Below are positions 1-10,640 of a stretch of DNA of 64,000 nt, piece by piece. Both the position numbers and the translations under genes were made by a program. Position 1 is the first letter of the stretch. Every line of letters starts with the position of its first letter. The notes beneath the pieces were generated by a model. It had not been told where the DNA came from. It saw only the letters and a list, made by a program, of their open reading frames with translations, and did not search any database. The stretch covers positions 2,209,009 to 2,273,008 of the forward strand of contig CM075938.1 in assembly GCA_038030265.1 (NCBI GenBank), written 5' to 3'. Source of the DNA: Corythucha ciliata (taxonomy: Eukaryota; Arthropoda; Insecta; Hemiptera; Tingidae).

Positions 1-1965
1 AGTAGATTTAGGGAAGGGAGTGATACTTGACGTCCTCTGAAATTTCTCCATTTCTCCGCCTTCCTCCCCCCCCCCCCCATTATGATTTAAAAATCGGTTT
101 CCAATAAAAAAAGTAATTTGTCTTAAACGCTCCTATCCTCAATCCCTTTGAAATCATCCTTAAAGCCTCCGACCATCTTACTTCGTTTTAAGCGCATCCA
201 AGGATATATTTGTAATAACTTTCCTTTAAGAAGATGGGAAAAAGGGAAATACTGCTAAAGAGACAGGAACCACTCGGAAGGAGGACGCTGGAGGGAGGGG
301 GGGGGTGAGCAGGAGGAAACCACGATATAATCCTCGGGATATACTGCACCCCTAATCGAATTTTAAACCGAGCATAAAAATAAAACGCCCCCTTTTTTTC
401 AATTCCCGTTTGGATCTAACTTTTTCTATCTAGTTTAGTGCAACTATTCATCATTTCTTATACTAATCACGGCGATGATGAATGTAATTATAGTCGGACA
501 CGTACTTGACTCTGATGGGTCTAGAATTAAATTTTTTAATCAGATTAATCGATTAATTGACCCATTCCTTTGAAATTGTTTAAAACTTGAATATCACCGG
601 CAAAGTGACGAATGACTGGGAATGTATAGCTATAATCAAAGATTGTTAATAAATTTCAAGGATTTTGAAGTTGTTTGTAGTTTCTTTATTCAAGCGAATG
701 AAATACGGAGCAAACGGCAGATATTAGTGTGAGAGGCAAGGCAGGTCATTTTCAAACTTCAAGTTAGTTTTTTTTTTTTACTCAATGATGAAAAAAATGG
801 CAACCAATGTAATAATTATGAAGAAATAAGTCTGTGCCTATAATAGCGACCTCATCGACAAACCGTAGAAGACAAAATTTGCTCACCAAAGCAAGATGGC
901 TTTCAATCGTAGAAACAACTCGGAGAACAACATTTTTGAGAACATTCGCTGATTGAAAGTGCTGGACGAGGCCAAAACTATTCTTTCCATGGAACTTACC
1001 CCTTCACCATTCGAATGATTTATATTAAAAGACTTCTATCCGTCCAAGGATATATTGCAAAAGGATATCCGCTCCTAGGACCAGGTTTTTTTTTTATGCT
1101 GTTTTATTTATTTCTCTCAACGTTTGTCTGAGTGAATTGTTTTGGATGGGTGATGGAGAGAAAAGCATTTATATTGACGGCCAGAAGAGACTAATAGTGT
1201 TTTATTTTCCCTTTTTTTTATTCAAGTTATCTAACGTAATAAATCTACGATTGTAACAGCTCAGGGCTTATGAGTTAATCTTAATTAATGGTCCTATGAC
1301 CGTGCGAGCGGTTATATACTCAGATTATAGCCAAGAGAGGAGAATGAGGTGACTTTCGACGATTCAAACGTATGGCCCGGACCTTTTCAAAATGGAGAGG
1401 ACGGTGTTCACATGGTGACCTCTCTCCGATCAACCCTGGTCATTAGTTATAGGAACTATCATTCTGCGATGTCATTTCTGTGGGAATCGCAAATTTTATG
1501 ATATCTCTCCAGCACATTCTTTAATTTCATCACAAAGGGTAAAAAGTAAAAACAGATCGGAGCTGCATCTCGCGTGGCTACCTCCATAAATTAACAAACT
1601 TTTCGCGGGATTTGTTCCCTGCACCCCAGCAGACCCGTTCCAATAGCGTACCGCGAGGTAGTGGTGAGTACAGGGCGGACCGCCGCCCCCGAATAGCTTG
1701 AAGATGAAAAATTTAGGATTTTTAGGTTTTTTTATGTTCATGGATGAAGGTAAGTGGAAAGGAGTCTTGGTATCCAGTTGATGGACGGGGATTTGGCTCC
1801 TTTCGACGAATTTCACTTAAAAATGGGTGGAATTGCGTATGAAATAAAAAAGTGAGAATAAGAAATCAAATTGTATTTAAGGAATGAAAGAAATGACAAA
1901 GACTGAAACCAGGGGGGTGACACACAGGGCGGGACGAGGAGAATCATTCGGGGGGGATTTCCCCG
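1..1965. other. Non-coding AT-rich DNA
   Basis: No recognisable gene, RNA or transposon protein. The segment has a 13-base C run at 66-78, a G9 tract near 297, and scattered A/T runs. The small ORFs on either strand have no family motif and look like chance. Confidence 0.5.
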
Positions 1966-2020
1966 TTAAGCCCCGTCTACATAAGACGCAAGGACGCCGT
2001 CGCAGGACGCAGCGCAGAAC
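1966..2020 (+). mobile_element. MITE-like arm, inverted partner of 6542-6596
   Basis: About 55 bp beginning TTAAGCCCCGTCTACATAAG matches the reverse complement of 6542-6596 at roughly nine bases in ten. The matched part is rich in GACGCAAGGA and GCAGGACGC words. Short terminal sequences of this kind are typical of non-autonomous DNA transposons. I see no transposase. The two arms are 4.5 kb apart, so they are more likely ends of two separate copies than the two ends of one element. Confidence 0.45.
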
Positions 2021-2905
2021 AAGTCCACTTTTCACTGTCTACATAAAACGCAAGACTCCGTCGTGCGTTGAGCCAATCATATGTCACGTTATAAAATAAA
2101 AAGTGAAAGAGAAGTTCTAATCACTTTATCTTGACATTGTTAGGTTATCGTACTCCACTAATTCCAGTCAGCATTGTATTTTCACACTTTCAAGTCAATT
2201 TCATCATTTTATGGATAAGGTAGCTAAAAAGTTAGGACGTTGCACGTTATTCACCATCTGTGTTTCGGCGATGGTCTTCAAAATTTGGCTGAGGGCTGAG
2301 AGAAAAATAAAATAGAAGAAGGGGTCGTCAGTGGTGGCTTCATGCATTAACGAAAGAATGATGTTCGGCTGCTATGAAACATTGAGAATCGCGGATCACG
2401 AGCAGTTTTTTGAGTTACGGGGATGTGACCTTCGAAATTCGAGGATCTTCTTGAAAGGGTGACTCCATATTCCATATCTCGAGAAGAAAAGCAACAGAAC
2501 TCCTTCACCAGTTGCTTTACTATTTTGTGTGAACGTTTTCGTAAGTTCACCCTGGTAGCGTATATTGCATATTCATTTACTTGTACTTATAACGATTCGT
2601 TTGTAGCTATCGCAGGTGCATGGAGATACGGAAAAAAAGCAGTCCGTGGACATGGATGTTTCGAGTCGGGTGCTCAACTGCTTATAAAATTACATCCGGA
2701 AGTTTGGAAGGCAATATGGCTTGATTTACTACCAAATATTTTGCCAGTCAAGACAAGGAATGCTTTAAAATTTTCAGATATTCGGGTAAAATTACACAGA
2801 TACCCCAGTATTTAACGTAAAAACAAAATAATAGATCCATAAATATAAGGTACTTACTACCAGGAACTGAACGTTTTCGTAATTGGTATACGTATAGTAC
2901 TATAG
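2021..2905. other. Non-coding DNA, nothing recognised
   Basis: No family match. A 118-residue ORF at 2459-2815 (+) has no motif that I recognise and I do not call it a gene. Confidence 0.4.
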
Positions 2906-3101
2906 TTAGGGTGACCAGATTTTTCCCAGACGAAAGCAGGACCCAAATTTTATAAAGAAGAAGAAATATTTGGGGGGGGGGGGTGTTGGGATTGATGGAG
3001 GATAAAGGACGGAGAGGCCACTAATTCTACCCGCTGTCTCGGCCACTGATCCTAGTTCCACTATTCTGCCACTGATTCTAATTAGAACATGAACAAAATG
3101 G
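2906..3101 (+). mobile_element. Element terminus preceding a C-family array
   Basis: The sequence TAGGGTGACCAGAT at about 2907-2920 recurs exactly at 31528-31541. In both places it lies about 150-200 bp upstream of a C-family minisatellite in the same orientation. AGGAC-type words follow both copies. I infer that it is the end of a mobile element carrying the array. No opposite terminus was found. Confidence 0.45.
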
Positions 3102-3420
3102 CCAAAACACGAAATTGGCATTTGGAGGAGCCAAAAAAAAAAATTTTGGTGGAGCCGAAACATGAAATTGGCGGCCGGAGGATTTGATAAAAACAAGCAA
3201 ATGGGCTTTCAAAGGTGCAGAAAACACTAAATTGACTTCTGAAGGGGCCAAAACACGCAATTGGCTTTTGAAGGTGCCAAGACATGAAATTTGCCTCTGA
3301 AGGAGCCAAAACACGAAATTTGCTTCTCTAGGGGCCAAAACACGAAATTGGCATTTTGAGGAACCAAAACACATAATTGGATTTTCAAAGAACCAAAACA
3401 CGAAATTGCCTTCAGGACAG
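3102..3420 (+). repeat. C-family minisatellite, 29-bp period
   Basis: Degenerate tandem units built around CCAAAACACGAAATTGGC followed by TTTTGAAGGAG. The CCA of successive units falls at 3248, 3277, 3306, 3335, 3364 and 3393, an exact 29-bp spacing. Earlier units (3102, 3131) are more irregular. Because 29 is not a multiple of three, the antisense frames stay open and give misleading ORFs. Related arrays lie at 31680-32190 and 49330-49700, and inverted at 46310-46900. Confidence 0.85.
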
Positions 3421-3519
3421 TGGTGGAATGGCCTGGAAGGGGTGGGTGTCAAAACCAACCCCGCGCCCCTGGGGCGTGGCGCCCTTCTCGTCAGACCATC
3501 GTCAGATTATCATAAATAA

Positions 3520-4040
3520 TAGATTAAAAACGAATATCTTACCAATCCGCGGACAAAATAGTGGTAAAATCTCCAACTTAAATACATAAAATGGAAAAAA
3601 ATGACTAATATGCGGCTAAAATTGTGGGAATTAAACGCCAATTCCTGGCTAAAATTGAGAAACTTCGCGAATTCACGGGCTAGAAGCGCTACTGCGCTGC
3701 TATAATTGAGAAAAAGTGCCGAATGCGGCTAAACTTAAGGGAAATCACCAATTCGCGGACAAAATTGTGGTAAAATCTCTAACTTAAATTCTCACCTTCT
3801 GAAGGCAAAGTGGCTAAAATTGAGAAAAACAGCAAATTCATGGCTAAAAAACACCTCTGATTCGCGGGTTGAACTGAGAAGAAGCGCTGATCTATAGCTA
3901 AAAGTAACAAAAAATTGCGCGGTGCTAAAATTAAAAAAAAAAATATTTTTTGCGGCTAAAAATGGAAAAAAAGCCGATTTGCAGCTAAAACTGCGAAAAA
4001 CGCCAATTCGTGGCTAAAGCTGAGAAAATTTGCTCAGAGC
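3520..4040 (+). repeat. A-family minisatellite, about 30-bp period
   Basis: Units resemble AATTCGCGGCTAAAATTGAG followed by AAAAAGCGCT. The order of diverged units parallels part of the larger array at 7540-9260. Two examples are a unit with GGGCTAGAA followed by one with CTGCTA, and a CCTTCTGA unit followed by CAAATTCATGG. Shared order suggests both arrays derive from one ancestral array. Confidence 0.75.
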
Positions 4041-6180
4041 CTGGAGAAAGCCTGAATGGGCTAGGGGGTGGGTAGAAGGGTTGTCACAAATATGGCCGCC
4101 AAAGTACACCTTCAGAACCTTGAATTTACCTCTACATCGTCAGGTTATCAACAAAAATGCTCACCTCCCCCCTGAGATTAATGCAAAATTACAAAAAAAG
4201 AGCCCGAGTTAGAATGAACAAGGGGTATTTCGGGGAATTTGTTCGGTAAAAACTAAATCAAACTCGTCAACACTCTCGTTCTCAAAGTGTGGACGACTTG
4301 ATGTTCATACAATTTCATTGTAAATGTCATCGATCGTAGCACGTAGCCGTGTTTTCAAGTGTATTTTGGTGTTTATTTTCTAAAATAAGTGGCCCTGATC
4401 GCGTTCCATCAACATACTAGGAAAAATATTACATGGGCGAGACAGTCACGAGTTCAGAAAGAGCCGCTCCGTCTCTTGAGGACTGCGAAACAAGGATTTG
4501 AACAAAAGTCGCCACACTCATGCAGTTCTCGCTGTGCTCGATCCACGGGTCTTCTCATTCGCAGTGCTGGTACATATAATGTTTCTGAATTAGTTTGTTT
4601 CTTGCTTGCGAGCGATTATTATGTGAAATTAACGTTCGTGATTTCTTAGCCCTGTATTTCTCTTTGCTGTCAGAGGATCGACCCCTGAAGAAACATACCC
4701 AAAAATACACAACACATCAGTAAAATACAAGTTATCTTGAACTCAGAAACATGACGTATTCCATAAAAAACATGAGTGACGGATTTCCCGGTGGCTTCGA
4801 TCGTGATTCCCGGAAGAGGATTGGAGCTTTCTTGCGCACGTTGAAATATCCGGAAAAGAAGTCCAACTACTCGCGCATGGTCGACCGTTTAAAATAAAGA
4901 TTCTCCGGAGTATAGTTGTGGGTTATTCACTTTATTAGTGCCCTGTGATACAATCGAAAACTCTCAGTGACTATTTCTAGACATACTAGAGGAAAAAAGA
5001 ACAAAACTAGAAATTAAAAGTGGACATGTGTAAATAAAAAACAACTTGACTTGAGGTTACTTTGTGGTTCACAAGGTGCACCAGCTCCCACCATAACTAC
5101 GGTCAACAAATTTCAAGCCCAAGCTTTCTCCGTTTATGTTTATCTCTATGGATGGGGAAGCGAGGTTCGATTTTTCAAAGGTAATTCGACTCATAACAAA
5201 TAAGAAGGTTAGAACCCACCTCACCCCCTTTCAATGTTTAGAAGAAGTAAGGAGGAGTCTAGTCTCCAACTTCTGCCGTTTCGTTTAGATATTTTTTGTG
5301 TTGGTTAAAGTGAATAGTCCCTCGCCTTTTTATTTATTTATTATTTCGGAGATTAGAAAAATGGCTCGTGAACTTGGTGCCCGGCGAAGTAAAGGCTCAC
5401 AAAGGAGAAGCCAGCTTTAAAAAAAAAAAACATGTTGATATTGTTCTACGATGATCGTTGTTGATTGCAGTCATCGCAGAAAAACTGTAGCGGCTGAATT
5501 GAATACGAATATGTCAAAGAAGAAAGGGCAGTCGTTTCTGGTACACCGAACACTGAATCCCACCAAAAACTTATAAAAAACACACACAGTGTAGTGAGCT
5601 CAACGGCCAGAAAATAAGTTTTCATGGGTGATGGTGATAATCACAGTTTCACAAGTGCTGTACACCGTACCCTGTGTCTCGAGTTTGCTTGTCACCCGAA
5701 AGTCATCGATTTCGACTAATCCCGGGAGAAACCAAACCCGACATTCGTGTGCTTTTGACGGTGGTCTCTGGAGGGTGTAAATGTGTCGAACACGTCTGTT
5801 ACGACTTCAAAAGCATAATTTATTATAATCAACTCATAAATAAACGATTCAATTTGACTACACGAAGTGTTTTTACCGTGAGCTGCGCCGGAGTGAAAAG
5901 ACATTTTGGTTATCTAGAATTCTAGAGAGAGGTGAGGAAAACAATGTTCATCTGAAGCCGGACGGATTCAAAAAATCAAGTAGCCCCTGTCGATTGCGAA
6001 TCAGGTCTTCCCGACACTAATTATTACGTAGAGAAACTTAAAAAATATGTGAAAAACACTGAACTGCCTTAAAACGTGGGATTTGTATCAATAATGTCAA
6101 ACGCGTCAACTGTCCTAGGGGTTGATGATAAGGTGATAAGGTTTATTATGAGTCGAAACTTCCCCGACGTTTTGGCCGAA
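4041..6180. other. Non-coding DNA, nothing recognised
   Basis: No gene, repeat array or transposon protein recognised. Short A runs, and short ORFs without motifs. Confidence 0.4.
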
Positions 6181-6541
6181 CGCAAGAAGTTGACGCGAAA
6201 AGTTGATATTGGTTCAACTCTGCGTTGCGTCCTGCGTTCTGTGCAGCGTCCCACAACGCCAACTTAAACGTTCTATATAGACGACAATGAACATTTTTAA
6301 ATAAAATAATTAACAACTCTAAACTGAAGAAGAAAACAGGGAGCCATGCGAGCGGAGTTCTCTGTGTTTAAAAATGTGATTAAACAATTGTTTTTGATAA
6401 TTTTGGGATTTTGAAAATTTCAACAATCAATGTAGCAGTGGAAAGAACCTCAAACCTAGACCCTGCCTTCTAAACTTAAATGCGATTGGCTGAACGCAAC
6501 CGCGGACGCGAGAGTTGGCTGAAATTCGCGTTGCTTCCTGC
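6181..6541. other. Probable interior of a MITE-like element
   Basis: The words CTGCGTTGCGTCCTGCGTTCTG near 6222-6245 recur near 6530-6560, just before the arm at 6542-6596. This suggests an internally repetitive non-autonomous element ending at 6597. No coding capacity seen. The left end is not defined. Confidence 0.3.
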
Positions 6542-6596
6542 GTTCTGCGTTGCGTCCTGCGGCGGCTTCCTTGCGTCTTATGTAGACGGGGCTTTA
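6542..6596 (-). mobile_element. MITE-like arm, inverted partner of 1966-2020
   Basis: The reverse complement reads AAGCCCCGTCTACATAAGAC and continues to match 1966-2020 for about 55 bp with four or five differences. Adjacent CGTTGC/GCGTCC words repeat at 6222-6262. Confidence 0.45.
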
Positions 6597-6597
6597 G

Positions 6598-7539
6598 ACT
6601 CTTGCCAACATAACTCTACAAAATGACTAAATATAATTGACATGAGATAATCAAATAAGTGAAATTTTGAATGCGTGCCAGTAAGTACTCTGTTAATCGT
6701 TCTATTTATCACGCAATTTAAAATTCCAGCAAATATTATGTTGGCCTGTCTGTTTGGGGAGACCGAACGAAAGAACGAATGAACCATTTTGAAATAAATG
6801 AAAATATTAATCCAAATCCTACGAGGTTAAAATCTTGATTGTTATAACTTCCCCGTGAGATAATTGCCAACCGAACTAACCAGTTGGTGAAATTGTCGAG
6901 AGACTGACACGCAATCATTCAAATGGCTAATTACTTGAATTTTCGATTATTTCTTGTATTTATTACATTGATTTAATATTTGAACAGATATGTTTACACC
7001 AAAGTCATATGGAAAACCAAGTTATTCGACTCGAAAAAAAAGTGAATGGGGAACTTGCGTGAATCTCAGATCGGGGAGAAAAGCATACCAGTGATTTGAC
7101 CCGTGAACTGAAGGATAACAACGGAAGTTGCAACCCGATTGGTGCGTTTTAAGATTTTTAAAAAAGGTTCAAAGTTCTTCAGAAAGGGATGGATGGTGCG
7201 AGGGGAAATGACGTAAATACTTACTTGTGAAGCATTTGAGGGAACTCTAAAATTGTTTGTTTACAAATAACATGAAAAATTTCTTCCCAGTAAACGCGTC
7301 TAACCTCCTCTTCCCCGCATCATCAATTTCAATAAGTAAGTTTTGACGTAATCGAACCCCTACTCAAAATTATTAAAAATTCACTAAAAAAGCATCCTTG
7401 ACTGATTTCAAAGTTTAATGTGAGCAATAGACTTGTGGAAGAGCCCTCTTTAAGCAACACCAACTTTTGAAAAATGTGCAAGTTCCCCATTTGTTTGTGG
7501 GTTGGGAAATTTGCTCCCGTTGATATGCCCGCAGCTGAA
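6598..7539. other. Non-coding DNA, nothing recognised
   Basis: AT-rich. No family motif in any frame that I can see. Confidence 0.4.
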
Positions 7540-9260
7540 AATGAGGAAAACGCCAAATCGTGGCTAAAATGGAGGAAAATCGCCAATACAAACGAAAGAA
7601 TCCCTACTGCACTGCTAAAATTGATTAAAAGCGCTAACCCTTGGCCAAAATTGGTTAAAGTTGTAGCGTGCCAACAGCTAACAAACCTCAATTTTTATTT
7701 TAAAAAATAACAAATATTATGTTAAAAAAACAACACAAGTCAGTTTGATCGCGAGTTCGTATTTTCCCAATTTTTCATTGTCGTTATAAAAAAGATCTCT
7801 AAATTTTTCGTTGGCCGTTATTTTGTATACCGAAGAGAGCGCGACCTACAAAGTCACTAAACCTTCAAAAATTGACAAAACGCAAATGCGTAGCTTCTGT
7901 TCGAGGCTAAAACTAAACAATAAACGCTAATCCATAGCAAAAATTGAAGGAAGGAAAAATGCCAACGTGGGACTGAAGAGTAAAAAAAAACCAGCTAATA
8001 TTGAAAAATTCACTATAATTAGCCTGTCATAAAGAAATAAAAACTCTCGTTTTCAGCTCAAATTGAGAAAAAGTGTTATTCCCGGCTAAAATTTGAGGAA
8101 ATCACGAATTCGTGACTGAAAAATTAAGGCAATTCACGAATTCACAGATTATAGAAACGCTTCAAAGCAGCTAAAGTTGAAAAAAACGCGAATTTACGGC
8201 TAAAATTGAGGAAAATAATCGCGGATAAAGTGTGTTGGAATTTCTAATTCCGCCTTCTGACAACAACTTCGTGGCTCAAATTGAGGTAAACGGCAAATTC
8301 ATGGTTATAAGTAAAAGAAAAAACACTGATTCACGGCTAGAACTGTGATGAAGCCCTATTCTACATATAATTAAAATTGAAAAAATTACTAATGCGGTGC
8401 CAATTTGCGGCTAATATAGAGAAAATCAGTAATTATTCTGGCTAGAATAAAGAGAAAAGTTAATTTTCAGCCTAAATTGAAACAAAAAGTGCTAATTCAC
8501 TGTCAAAAATGGAAGAATTGCCGATTTGCAGTAAAAATATCGGAAAACGCCAATTCGTGGCTAAAATGAACAAAATTCGCTAACACACGGGCTAGAAATA
8601 GCCACTGCACTGCTAAAATTACGGAAAAGCGCTAATTTACGGCTAAAATTGAGACAAATTTAAATTTGCGTCAAAAATTTGAAGTACGTTAATTCGCGGC
8701 TTCCTCGGGAGACTTTGAGGCTAAAATTGAGAAAAAGCGCTAATTTATGGCTTTAAGTAAAAAACTCGCAAATTCGCGGCTAAAACTGAGACGAAATCGC
8801 TATTCCGCAGTGTATGGTTACGGTGAACAAAAAATGCTAATTTGTGGTAAACATTTCGAGAATTTTACGGCTAATATTGAGTAATTTTCAGCTCATACTG
8901 AGTAAACCGCTAGAAATAATCGCTGATTTGCAGCTATAATTGTGGAAAACGCCAACTCGAGGAAAGTTGAAGAAACATCGCTGATTCACAGGATACAAAA
9001 TCTACTTTGCTGCTAAAGTTGGGGAAAAGCGCATATTTATGTCTTTATGGTGGGGGGGGGGGATTACCCCGCTAATCAGTTGCTAATTTGCGGCGAAAAG
9101 CACTAATTTGCTGTTAAAGTTGACAAAAAGCACTCATTCGCGGCTAAAATGGAGAAATTCGCAGTTTAAACTTGGCATAAGCGCTGTTTAGCGGATAGAC
9201 TGTGGAAATAGCGGTAATTTGCCTACAATATATGGAAAAGGCCATGGCTAAAATTAGGAA
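7540..9260 (+). repeat. Large A-family minisatellite, 29-30-bp period
   Basis: About 1.7 kb of degenerate units containing GGCTAAAATTGAG and AAGCGCTAATT. Local spacing of GCTAAA starts is 29-30 bp (for example 8170/8199 and 8720/8750/8779). A distinctive unit, ACTGCACTGCTAAAATT, occurs near 7607 and again near 8608, suggesting a higher-order repeat of roughly 1 kb. A G11 tract lies at 9052-9062. Not coding. Confidence 0.8.
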
Positions 9261-9562
9261 AAGGCCTTAGAGGTTACCAATAGAGGTTTTATGTATAGTT
9301 AGAGACTTTTAGGGGCCTCTTGAAAATTTCCGCACCGGGCCCCGATATAGGTCTATCCAGTGACCTCACCTCCTTATCAGCTCACGATCCACCAGTGCTC
9401 GCCGGTTCGGTACTAAATACTTGGTGACAACTTGCCTACTCTTCTTTGCGCATCGCGGCGCGCGCCATTTCGCGCTGCTACATTTTGCCAACTTGCCTAT
9501 TGAAGGACCTGATATTTTTGAATTATTTATTTTTCGTGTTTTTCGCACTATCTGCCGTCGAA
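9261..9562. other. Non-coding spacer
   Basis: Contains the GC-rich word CCGCACCGGGCCCC near 9331, which could be a transposon end. Nothing else recognised. An ORF open from 9421 runs through here but its first ~98 residues have no family signature. Confidence 0.3.
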
Positions 9563-9715
9563 ATCGAATTTTTGAAAAGTATTTTAAATTGTATTTGTAT
9601 TTTATTCAAAATACAATTCAAAAAGTATTTGTATTTCAGTATTTAATATACATTTTTGAAAGTATTTTGGGCTTTGTATTTAAAATACATTTTCAAAGTA
9701 TTTTGCCCACACCTG
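9563..9715 (+). mobile_element. AT-rich GTATTT/AAATAC repeat, possible hAT-type MITE end
   Basis: About 150 bp dominated by AAAGTATTTT, TTTAAAATAC and similar words, ending TTTTGCCCACACCTG. Read in reverse the end is CAGGTGTGGGCAAAATAC, which resembles the termini of hAT-type non-autonomous elements as I remember them. Only one end is visible. It abuts the Pao fragment directly. Confidence 0.35.
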
Positions 9716-10040
9716 ATCGTGACAGCAACGGGCGATATGAAGTATTTTTACCATGGAAGTTGACACCTTCAGAACTCCCCTCCTATTTTGATGAAGCCCT
9801 CAAGCATGATAAATTAAATGATAAATACACTAGTTTGAGCAGGGCGGAACGCGTAACTATGACTACGTCTGTTTTTCAGGAGTGGCTGAGGGAAGAGATC
9901 ATTGAGCAAACAACGATCGAAGAATGTCGTCATTTTTTACCTCACCGCCCAGTTTATAAGCCCGAGAGCTCCAACACCAAGGTAAGGCCGGAGTTCGATG
10001 CCTCGTTAAAGACCCGTGGAAACCCTTCTTTGAACGACCG
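9716..10040 (+). pseudogene. Bel/Pao LTR retrotransposon pol fragment
   Basis: About 108 residues, lying within a longer ORF that opens at 9421, match the region just before the Bel/Pao reverse transcriptase. Visible marks are GRYEV followed by LPWK, FLPHRPVYKPESSNTKVR, the FDAS motif (written EFDAS here) and NPSLND. These are the usual landmarks leading into the Pao RT active site. The fragment stops at SLND, before any catalytic RT motif. The upstream boundary is the AT-rich repeat; downstream the frame runs without a stop into a Jockey-like fragment. It is a scrap of about 10% of a normal pol. Confidence 0.7.
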
Positions 10041-10640
10041 CCTTATTTGCACAATAATATTCGACGTGTATTGTTCCCTTTATATCGAACCTTTTCAATG
10101 GGGCCCAAGTCTGTCGATATCAATTAGGATGCTCTCCGGTGTGCCACAAGGAAGCATGTTAGGGCCATTATTATACCTAATCTTCACTTACGACTTCCCC
10201 TTCTCGTCTTCAGGGCTGAGCCCCCACTTGGCAGATGACGTTCCCATCCTAAAATCTTCAAATGATTATGAAACCTCCTATCAAGAAATTCAAATCAATG
10301 CAAACAATAAAAGGCGAATGGTGTGACAAATGGCGTCGGCGAGTAAACATAAACACGCTCCCTTTCCCTTCGTTTTCAGTCCTTCGCTAACCAAGTTCAC
10401 CTAAAAATCACAGCTATCCCCGCACTGTTGAAGCAACACGGCGGCACTTAGCGTCATTATAGACAGAAAACTAATTTGGGCTGAACATATTAATCAACCT
10501 AAGGTGGGAGTGAGAGGGACCTGAAGGTCTCAATAAAAGTGCGCTATGCTATGCCGCACGTCTGAAAAGGAAAGCGTCAGCTGTATACGCTATACTGTTG
10601 CTATGCCTGCGCAAATAGAAACTCGACAAAGGAAATTATT
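10041..10640 (+). pseudogene. Jockey-like non-LTR reverse transcriptase fragment
   Basis: The ORF continuing from the Pao fragment to 10326 contains LSGVPQGSMLGPLLYLIFTYD, the conserved block before the RT active site, and then HLADDVPIL in place of the usual FADDT. After the stop, other frames read WCDKWRRRVNIN (near 10300) and VIIDRKLIWAEHIN (near 10465), which are the next conserved stretches of Jockey-clade RTs. So the fragment continues past 10326 with frameshifts and a damaged middle. Endonuclease and upstream RT are absent. Confidence 0.65.

Noticed and set aside
2459..2815. 118-residue plus-strand ORF
   Set aside because: No known motif, no start context, overlapped by another ORF in antisense, no neighbouring exon signals. 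Length is compatible with chance.
2906..3458. Minus-strand ORFs of 75-126 residues with recurrent Phe/Trp/Ser text
   Set aside because: By-products of the 29-bp C-family repeat read out of phase.
3102..9260. Regular ~30-bp repeats considered as a CRISPR array
   Set aside because: Units are contiguous and degenerate, with no conserved repeat separated by unique spacers. There are no cas genes and the context is eukaryotic.
9421..9700. Hydrophobic N-terminal part of the 301-residue ORF as a membrane protein
   Set aside because: The hydrophobicity comes from translating an AT-rich TATTT repeat; the recognisable protein starts after it.
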